A stretch of DNA of 5,741 nucleotides from Methanomicrobiaceae archaeon UBA436. Lineage in GTDB: Archaea > Halobacteriota > Methanomicrobia > Methanomicrobiales > Methanoculleaceae. A program made the position numbers and the translations under genes. The stretch lies in the NCBI GenBank assembly GCA_002497965.1, contig DAFR01000086.1, positions 22,046 to 27,786 on the forward strand. The letters are read 5' to 3'. Positions 1 to 4,792 of the stretch are shown here, one piece after another; the first letter of the stretch is position 1, and each line of letters starts with the position of its first letter. The notes under the pieces were generated by a model. It was not told the DNA's origin, ran no database searches, and was given only the letters and a program-made list of their open reading frames with translations.

Positions 1-84
1 CCCCCGGAAGCCTGTATCGCCGCAGACCACCTGAGTGTCCGGTATCCCGGGGTGAGCGGGGGTTTTGTGAGAGAGACCTCTCAG
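1..84 (+). pseudogene. Remnant of an ECF transporter ATPase domain (N-terminal strand region)
   Basis: Reading frame 1 from the window edge gives a peptide containing AADHLSVRYPG, which resembles the opening beta strand and A-loop of ECF-family ABC ATPases (pattern like 'hLSvRYPG', the Tyr stacking on adenine), followed by GFVRETS at the place where 'LRDVSL' is normal. No Walker A follows: similarity stops near base 84 and the frame ends at a TGA at 139-141. The next recognisable coding sequence is the C-terminus of EcfT, the usual partner of such an ATPase, which supports the reading. It could be the start of a second ATPase domain of a two-domain protein whose first half lies upstream. Only about 25 residues support this, so the call is tentative. 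Confidence 0.35.
68..83. repeat. Small perfect inverted repeat at the edge of the ATPase remnant
   Basis: TGAGAG (68-73), four-base spacer AGAC, CTCTCA (78-83): a perfect six-base stem with a tetraloop. It lies just where the ATPase-like similarity ends and may mark the deletion junction or be coincidence. There is no T-run after it, so it does not look like a terminator. Confidence 0.35.
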
Positions 85-141
85 TGGCACGCCTGGATAT
101 GGGAGCAGGTTTCCGTCGGTTTCAGGTTAGAGTCATTCTGA

Positions 142-468
142 GGGTCCGGTCTCCCGGCCCTGGCACGGCGGTTCATCCCGAGCCTCCAGCTCGAGGCAAA
201 ACGGATCCACGAGGCGCAGCTCGCCCGCGCCTACAACCCCGGAAAGGGTCTTACCGGCAAGATCCGGGGTCTCTTTCCCATCATCATCCCGCTGGTCTCG
301 AACGCCCTGGGAAAAGCAACGGTTCTCGGGCTGACCATTGACCTGCGGGGTTACCGCTCGGGAAAACGGACACCGATGCGTGAACTCTCTCCGGGAGGGG
401 CTGATTACGCCGGGATTTGCTGCGTGGGGGTTGCGGTCGTCGGGTATTTGGCCGGGCTGATCTTATAG
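142..468 (+). pseudogene. ecfT: C-terminal fragment of EcfT/CbiQ-family ECF transporter transmembrane protein
   Basis: EcfT is the membrane scaffold that couples the two ATPases of an energy-coupling-factor importer to the substrate-binding S component. Frame 1 after the TGA at 139-141 reads about 108 residues to a TAG at 466-468. It shows the family's C-terminal layout in order: an ARRFIPSL segment (usual form 'aLRFIPtL'), the first coupling motif region HEAQLARAYN, a hydrophobic helix (FPIIIPLVSNAL), the second coupling motif TIDLRGYRSGKRT, and a final hydrophobic segment ending VGYLAGLIL. Whole EcfT proteins are about 250 residues, so the N-terminal membrane helices are missing. There is no plausible start codon with a ribosome site, and a stop lies directly upstream. 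The first coupling motif has ARA where ARG is typical, compatible with relaxed selection; the second keeps LRG. It is probably a non-functional remnant left by deletion. Confidence 0.7.
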
Positions 469-470
469 TT

Positions 471-875
471 ATGGATATGCACGATGCTGCTCCACCGGGG
501 GCGTTTGAGTTCTACCTTGGCGGGAGCGCCGGCCCCTCCCTCTATGTCAGACTCGTTGGCGGCCGGCTCCTCTACGAATGGGCATCCAACGGCAGTTATT
601 CCGGAGTGATTATGGAGGCAACGCCCACCCCGGAGGAATGGGCGCGGTTCCGGGAGACCGTCGACCGCCTGGGTGTCAGGGAGTGGGAACCGCAGTACCT
701 CTCTGCCCACTCCTGCTGCGACGTCACCTACTGGTACCTCAAGATAGAGTTAGACGGGCAAAAGATCGTCGTGCAGGGCGCAGACGCGTACCCGGCCTCA
801 ACCGGACCCAACGTCTCAAAGGAGTTCAGGGAGTTTTTTCTGGCGGTGAAAAATCTGGTCGGGCTGGAGCCGTGA
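471..875 (+). CDS. Small uncharacterised protein, 134 aa
   Basis: I do not recognise a named family. The protein is predicted soluble, with no signal peptide or membrane segment. It begins MDMHDAAPPG and alternates beta-rich stretches (FEFYLGGSAGPSLYVRLVGGRLLYEW) with a helix around TPEEWARFRETVDRL, then an aromatic/Cys stretch (AHSCCDVTYWYLKIEL), a GADAYP motif and a C-terminal helix (KEFREFFLAVKNLV). The order 'W..F...ld.l....W...Y', 'W.l.i', 'G..aYP', 'F......v..L' recalls small uncharacterised proteins of bacteria and archaea, but this is memory of a pattern only. The ATG at 471 is preferred over the in-frame ATG at 477 and an upstream TTG at 417. It lies two bases past the ecfT stop, and the stretch GGGCTGATC (454-462) matches the 3' half of the archaeal Shine-Dalgarno consensus, though the spacing is long. 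It was probably the distal gene of the now broken ECF operon, so its expression today is uncertain. Confidence 0.7.
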   Translation: MDMHDAAPPGAFEFYLGGSAGPSLYVRLVGGRLLYEWASNGSYSGVIMEATPTPEEWARFRETVDRLGVREWEPQYLSAHSCCDVTYWYLKIELDGQKIVVQGADAYPASTGPNVSKEFREFFLAVKNLVGLEP

Positions 876-879
876 GCGT

Positions 880-1623
880 TCAGGGGGTGAGACGCCCCAG
901 GTAATCGAGGCTTTGCTCGAACTGTTGAAACGAGACCGGTTCGACAACTTTCGTGGCGCCCGCCGGGACGGCTGCCAGCACGCGACGAAGATCGATGTTC
1001 CCCTCACCGCATGCCAGGTGGTCATCCCGGTTGCCGCAGTTGTCGTGCAGGTGAACGTGGATCGCTCCCCCCAGTTCCAGGAATGTTTCCAGGTTGCCGT
1101 TTGCGTGGGCGTGGCCCACATCGAGGGCAAAACCCAGTCCAGTATCGGCAAGACGGCCGAGGAAATCCGGTTCCCTGAAGAAACAGACATCCCACGTCCC
1201 CATGTTCTCGACGGCAAACCTTACGTTTACCTCCTGCTGCATCGTGGCAAGGTCGTCAAGCGACCGATCGAGGGCCCATTGTGCGGCACCGCGCCTTTCC
1301 TCCTCCCAGACGTGCCCGGGATGAATGACCAGTCTCACAGCGCCGATACGATCACAGACCTCCGCGAGGTCCCCGATGACCTGGATGGCCGCCTTCCGGA
1401 GGCGCTCGTTCTCGGATGCTATGTTTATATCACCTGTAGGGGCGTGAACCGTATACTGCAGGTCAAATGAATGGCAGGCTTCTTCAGATACGAAGAGGGA
1501 GTGAAGGCTGTCAGAGAGGATCTCCGCACAACCTGTGAGGCTGGAGATCACGTCCAGCGCCTCCTCAAGTGACCGGTCCATCAGGCACCAGGTTGAGCAG
1601 CCGATAGAATTCAGTGTGGGCAT
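880..1623 (-). CDS. Sugar phosphate isomerase/epimerase-like TIM-barrel protein (AP endonuclease 2 superfamily)
   Basis: A 247-residue predicted cytoplasmic protein of the AP_endonuc_2 / xylose-isomerase-like TIM-barrel superfamily, whose members use bound divalent metals either to isomerise sugars or to cut abasic DNA. Barrel-strand motifs appear in order: IGCSTW near the N-terminus, VHAP (H60), VIHPGH (H101), AVENMG (E139), LDVGHAH (D168, H171), HVHLHDN (H191/H193), RDDH (D200, H202) and VVEP (E228). Order and spacing match the nine metal ligands of endonuclease IV, so a full metal centre seems present. At 247 residues it is shorter than typical endonuclease IV (about 285), and many similar proteins are annotated only as sugar phosphate isomerase/epimerase; the substrate is unknown. 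ATG at 1623 is the only start available in frame after the upstream stop. It lacks a clear Shine-Dalgarno, suggesting translational coupling to the gene just upstream. It converges on the small plus-strand gene with a four-base gap. Confidence 0.85.
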   Translation of the reverse strand: MPTLNSIGCSTWCLMDRSLEEALDVISSLTGCAEILSDSLHSLFVSEEACHSFDLQYTVHAPTGDINIASENERLRKAAIQVIGDLAEVCDRIGAVRLVIHPGHVWEEERRGAAQWALDRSLDDLATMQQEVNVRFAVENMGTWDVCFFREPDFLGRLADTGLGFALDVGHAHANGNLETFLELGGAIHVHLHDNCGNRDDHLACGEGNIDLRRVLAAVPAGATKVVEPVSFQQFEQSLDYLGRLTP

Positions 1624-1636
1624 AGAAAAACAGGGC

Positions 1637-2386
1637 CTACCGTCCCTCTCTTCGCCACCAGATCATGGGGTTGCAGCAGATGCAACCACAGCAACCGGCG
1701 TTGCCGGGGAGAGTGCCATCCCCTCCTGTTGTGAGGTTGTTTGCCCCTGGGGGGGTGCGACGCTGGTTTGAGATGGTTCGGCGGCAGCGGTGACGGCGTT
1801 AGATAAAGTATCATCCGGTGTCCCGCATGAGATGGTTTCTGGTTGCAGCACAAAGAACGATTCACTCCCGTCGAACGCGCCGGTTAGAGATTGCATACTC
1901 GCAGATGGAGCGGAGACCGACCCGATATCCTCTTCTGTTGCGTACGTCCATATGTTCTCTCCGCTCCGGTTTAAGACTGCAACACCTCCGTTTGCCAGGA
2001 GAAGAGTCGAACCGTCTCTGGAGATCGCAACATCGGCGATCCTCCCTGGCACCGAAGGCTTCCAGAGGAGCTGTCCGTTTCGATTCAGGAGGATCACCTG
2101 CTGGCTGGATGCTGCGGCAACCGTCGATCCGTCGCGGGAGAGAACCGCCTTGATTCCGCCATTACCCGTTCTGTACGTCCAGAGGAGGAGCCCCTCCCCG
2201 CTTGAGGAGGTCTGTGATGACAGGACTGTATAGACCATCCTCTGAGAGTGCAACCGCCATAACCGGGTCTCCAACCCCGGACCGCCAGACCTCGCTGCCG
2301 GATATCTCCTGCCCGGCAACCGGGCAGACGAGACTGCCGAGCGCAAGAACAGCAAAAAGCAAGGTTAGGGTTCGACTCTGCCGCAC
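1637..2386 (-). pseudogene. Secreted beta-propeller (PQQ/WD40-like repeat) protein, frameshifted
   Basis: The gene begins at GTG 2386 with a clear signal peptide (MRQSRTLTLLFAVLALGSLV, cleavage likely near VAGQ) and the first propeller strand (EVWRSGVGDPVMAVALSEDG). In that frame it then runs out of propeller-like sequence and stops at 2162. Propeller sequence continues in another frame from about base 2238: VYTVLSSQTSSSGEG, LLLWTYRTGNGG, LSRDGSTVAAAS, VILLNRNGQLLW, ISRDGSTLLLANGG, VAVLNRSGENIWTY. Repeated DGS and 'LNR.G..LW' units are typical of PQQ/WD40-like blades. That frame passes through a Thr/Ser/Pro/Gln-rich linker and stops at 1663-1665. A second shift at a seven-base G run (plus strand 1749-1755) would return it to the original frame and end it at 1637-1639 with a Cys-rich tail. 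Intact length would be about 245 residues, an extracytoplasmic protein of unknown role. The product could be a true pseudogene or the result of sequencing indels. Confidence 0.7.
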
Positions 2387-2391
2387 GCTGC

Positions 2392-2400
2392 ATCACTTCC
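2392..2400 (-). promoter_or_regulatory. Ribosome binding site for the propeller gene, overlapping the btuF stop
   Basis: Read on the minus strand this is GGAAGTGAT, eight of nine matches to the archaeal consensus GGAGGTGAT, followed by five bases (GCAGC) and a GTG codon at 2386. It decides that GTG, not a nearby ATG in another frame, is the start; the peptide from GTG is a textbook signal sequence. The TGA inside the site is the stop codon of the binding-protein gene, so the two genes are packed with six bases between them and are probably translationally coupled. Confidence 0.7.
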
Positions 2401-3472
2401 TGCCTCTTTCATGGATCAGGAGAAGAACAAGGAGCGCACAGGCAAGAGTGATCACGTTGAAACCCGGCGACCGGGCCACGGTGGTCTCCTTCGGGCTGAC
2501 CGCCTCAAATAGGTCAGGGTGGAGGATGGCCGCCACCTCTTCCAGCGCGTCCACGATCCGCGGTCCTCCGCGGCTGACTACATCGGCATCGATGACGTAG
2601 ACGCGGCCTTCCCTGACCGCATCAAGGTTCTGGAGGCGGGGTTCGTTCACGATGTAGTTGTAGACGGCATCGTAACCCTCCTGGCCCATACCGCTGCCGG
2701 AACTGACCAGGATACAATCGGGGTCGGTGGTGATGAACTCCTCGAGGCTTACGATACTCCAGCCTTCAAGCGAACCAAAGGCGTTTCTCCCCCCGGCCAG
2801 CGTTATGACCTCGTCCTGGAACGTATCACTGCCGCTGACCCACAGTGGGTCATACCAGATGACGTGGGCAACAGAAGGGCGTTCTGTGAGGTTTCCAGTC
2901 CCTGCAACCACCGCATCGATGCGCGCCCGAAGTTCGTCGACAAGCGCCGAGGCCTCCGCCTCATTGCCGGTCACCACACCGAGAAGCTCGATGTCATGCA
3001 GAACGTCCTCGATCGCCTGGGGATCGAGTGTGACAACGGTCAGCCCAAGCGAGCGCAGCCGATCGATGATCTCCTCCGTATTGGCGGGCGCGGCAAGGAT
3101 GAGATCCGGGTTCATCACGATCACCTTCTCGATGTTGACGGTGCTGAACCCACCAACCGTTGGTTTACCGGCTGTTTCCGGAGGGTAGTCACAGTAGTCG
3201 GTGACAGCGACCACGCGGTCCTCAAGCCCGAGGGCATACAGTATCTCGGTGTTGGAGGGCGCAAGCGATACGATCCTCTGCGGGGTTCCTTCTATGACGA
3301 CGGTCTCCCCGAGGTCGTCGGTAAGCGTTACGCTTCGACTGCCATCGGCCGTTTCCATCGCTACTGCTGGCACGCCGGGGGTCGGAGGCACAGCACCCGC
3401 TGCAGCGGCGAGAAGCAAGAGCAGTATGAGAAACGATACAGGAGGTATCAGGCGTATGGATCGCATAACCAT
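2393..3472 (-). CDS. btuF: Cobalamin/iron-chelate ABC transporter substrate-binding protein with PGF-CTERM-type anchor (BtuF-like)
   Basis: A 359-residue extracytoplasmic binding protein of the Peripla_BP_2 (helical-backbone metal receptor) family, which captures a metal chelate and delivers it to the permease. Residues 1-29 form a signal peptide with a long hydrophobic core. The fold follows in two lobes: RIVSLAPSNTEILYALG (67-82), DYCDYPPE (92-99), VGGFSTVNIEKVIVMNPDLIL (106-126), then the C-lobe with DPLWVSGSDTFQDEVITLAGG (208-228) and WSIVSLEEF (238-246). By my alignment from memory, E115 and E244 fall where E. coli BtuF has the two glutamates that dock onto BtuC arginines. After the fold, SPGF (335-338), a hydrophobic helix (339-353) and HERGRK make a PGF-CTERM-like tail. 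The ATG at 3472 is chosen because GGGAG lies seven bases upstream. Adjacent permease and ATPase genes support the importer role. Cobalamin is favoured over iron chelates or heme by the resemblance to haloarchaeal BtuF, but the ligand is not proven. Confidence 0.9.
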   Translation of the reverse strand: MVMRSIRLIPPVSFLILLLLLAAAAGAVPPTPGVPAVAMETADGSRSVTLTDDLGETVVIEGTPQRIVSLAPSNTEILYALGLEDRVVAVTDYCDYPPETAGKPTVGGFSTVNIEKVIVMNPDLILAAPANTEEIIDRLRSLGLTVVTLDPQAIEDVLHDIELLGVVTGNEAEASALVDELRARIDAVVAGTGNLTERPSVAHVIWYDPLWVSGSDTFQDEVITLAGGRNAFGSLEGWSIVSLEEFITTDPDCILVSSGSGMGQEGYDAVYNYIVNEPRLQNLDAVREGRVYVIDADVVSRGGPRIVDALEEVAAILHPDLFEAVSPKETTVARSPGFNVITLACALLVLLLIHERGRK

Positions 3473-3479
3473 GAATAGA

Positions 3480-3484
3480 CTCCC
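3480..3484 (-). promoter_or_regulatory. Ribosome binding site deciding the btuF start
   Basis: Minus-strand GGGAG sits seven bases before the ATG at 3472. It favours this start over the in-frame ATG two codons later (3466), giving the N-terminus MVMRSIR. The 63-base gap between the ATPase stop and this gene also holds an AT-rich AATTATTA (3493-3500) in an otherwise GC-rich stretch, but it lies too close to the start codon to be a convincing TATA box for a transcript carrying this site. Confidence 0.55.
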
Positions 3485-3535
3485 ATTGAGCGTAATAATT
3501 TCCCGGACCGGCGACCCAATGCAGCGGGTGCGGGG

Positions 3536-4792
3536 TTACTCCCGGCCGATCTGCTGCTGCGAGAGGAGGGTGATGAGATCCTCCGCTCCCCCGACCCTCA
3601 CCGCCCCCCGCGCCTCAATCTCCGCAAGAACCTTATCCGCCTCGCCCCCGGTGCAGTCCTCCATTCGGGCGCTGCCGTTCCCGGAGTAGAGAAAGATGGG
3701 CTTTTCAGGGTAATCGAGCAGCACACGAATGTTGTCGAGGTTTCCGGGACCTATAGGCATTGCCGTCACGACGATGGCATCCGCCCGGTCAAGCCACTCC
3801 CTGACGGCCGCAAGGGATGCCGTGGTTATGCCGTGAAACGGGGGCTCTGCAACGACGGGGATACCAAGGTGCACGGCCGTTCCGTAATCCGTGTCCAGGA
3901 CGTTCAGGACGCCGCAGGTGACCGTGAACCCCGCAGCACGGAGCAGGTAAAGTATATCAGACCCAGTCCCCCCGCCGCAGACGAGATGCACCCGCCGGTT
4001 CACCCCGGCATCAGTGGTTCGCATGTAGACCGGCAGGACATAGGGTCTCCCTGTAAGGGGGTGTGGTCTGACAAGCGTCTCCATCCCGAAGATCTCGCGG
4101 ATGTTTTCGCATGTGAGGACGTCCGCAGGCGCCCCGATGGCGTAGACCTTCCGGTCTTTGAGGAGCAGCAGTCGATCACAGTAGTATGCAGCCAGGTTGA
4201 GGTCGTGAAATACGCTGACCACCGTGATCCTCCCGGTAAGGCCTCTGATGATGTTGAGGATCTCAACCTGGTAACTGACATCCAGGTTCGATGTCGCCTC
4301 GTCGAGCAGGAGGATCTCTGGCTCCTGTGCAAGCGCCCGGGCTATGAGCACCCTCTGGCGCTCCCCGCCGCTGATATCGTGCACCGATGCGCCAGCCAGG
4401 TGCGCGACGTTTGCAAGGCGCATGGCGTGCTCACAGATCTCCACGTCCCGTGCCGTCTCGGAGGCAAGCCTCCCGATGTGGGGGTGCCTTCCCATCATGA
4501 CGATATCACGCACCGTGTAGTCGAAACCAATCGATATGTCCTGTGGAACGACCGCAACCCGGCGTGCAAGTTCACGGTGCCCCAGGGTGTCCAGGTCGTG
4601 GCTGTCAAGAAGAATCTCCCCACGGTCCCTTGCAACAACCCGGCTCATCGCCCTGAGCAGTGTCGTCTTCCCCGAACCGTTCGGTCCGATGATCCCAAGG
4701 ATCTCGCCCTTATCCGCGTGGAACGAGATCTCCTCCAGGATCTTCTTTGCCCCGTAGGATACATCCACCCCGATTATCTCGATAGGTTTCAT
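3536..4792 (-). CDS. btuD: Cobalamin/iron-chelate ABC transporter ATP-binding protein with C-terminal accessory domain (BtuD-like)
   Basis: A 418-residue ATPase that powers the importer on the cytoplasmic side. The first 250 residues are a complete ABC domain: A-loop region VSYGAKK (11-17), Walker A GPNGSGKT (36-43), Q-loop Q84, signature ISGGE (140-144, Ile in place of the usual Leu), Walker B ILLLDE (160-165, catalytic E165), D-loop SNLD (168-171) and switch H196. The RDIVMMGRHPH stretch (95-105) is typical of the iron/B12 subfamily. Residues about 266-410 add a second domain with a glycine-rich VCGGGTGSD and a conserved-looking GVLNVLDTDYGTA and PIGPGN. Plain BtuD/FecE proteins are about 250-270 residues, while haloarchaeal BtuD is similarly long. 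The ATG at 4792 overlaps the permease stop (ATGA), showing translational coupling. The same frame stays open far upstream only because it lies opposite GC-rich permease codons; homology begins at this Met. The substrate is inferred, not shown. Confidence 0.92.
   Translation of the reverse strand: MKPIEIIGVDVSYGAKKILEEISFHADKGEILGIIGPNGSGKTTLLRAMSRVVARDRGEILLDSHDLDTLGHRELARRVAVVPQDISIGFDYTVRDIVMMGRHPHIGRLASETARDVEICEHAMRLANVAHLAGASVHDISGGERQRVLIARALAQEPEILLLDEATSNLDVSYQVEILNIIRGLTGRITVVSVFHDLNLAAYYCDRLLLLKDRKVYAIGAPADVLTCENIREIFGMETLVRPHPLTGRPYVLPVYMRTTDAGVNRRVHLVCGGGTGSDILYLLRAAGFTVTCGVLNVLDTDYGTAVHLGIPVVAEPPFHGITTASLAAVREWLDRADAIVVTAMPIGPGNLDNIRVLLDYPEKPIFLYSGNGSARMEDCTGGEADKVLAEIEARGAVRVGGAEDLITLLSQQQIGRE

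Noticed and set aside
84..341. An 85-residue frame starting at GTG 84 on the plus strand
   Set aside because: Arg/Pro-rich out-of-frame reading of the EcfT fragment; the EcfT-like sequence is in frame 1.
462..468. CTTATAG as a TATA box for the small gene at 471
   Set aside because: It is only a few bases from the ATG, too near for a promoter about 25 bases upstream of a transcript start, and it forms the end of the ecfT frame.
834..840. T-run (TTTTTTC) on the plus strand as an archaeal terminator
   Set aside because: It lies inside the coding sequence of the small protein, 30-odd bases before its stop, encoding FF; there is no separate evidence for termination.
913..1470. A 185-residue open frame on the plus strand
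   Set aside because: Antisense shadow of the TIM-barrel gene, which carries a full set of conserved metal ligands.
2239..2355. An alternative propeller start inside the downstream frame (MLFLRSAVSSARLPG...)
   Set aside because: The residues before VYTVLSS in this frame are Arg/Pro-rich shadow sequence of the signal peptide region, and no Shine-Dalgarno precedes it; the GTG at 2386 has both a signal peptide and a strong ribosome site.
2519..3478. A 319-residue open frame on the plus strand
   Set aside because: Antisense shadow of the binding-protein gene; no motif, and the minus-strand gene has an unambiguous fold and signal peptide.
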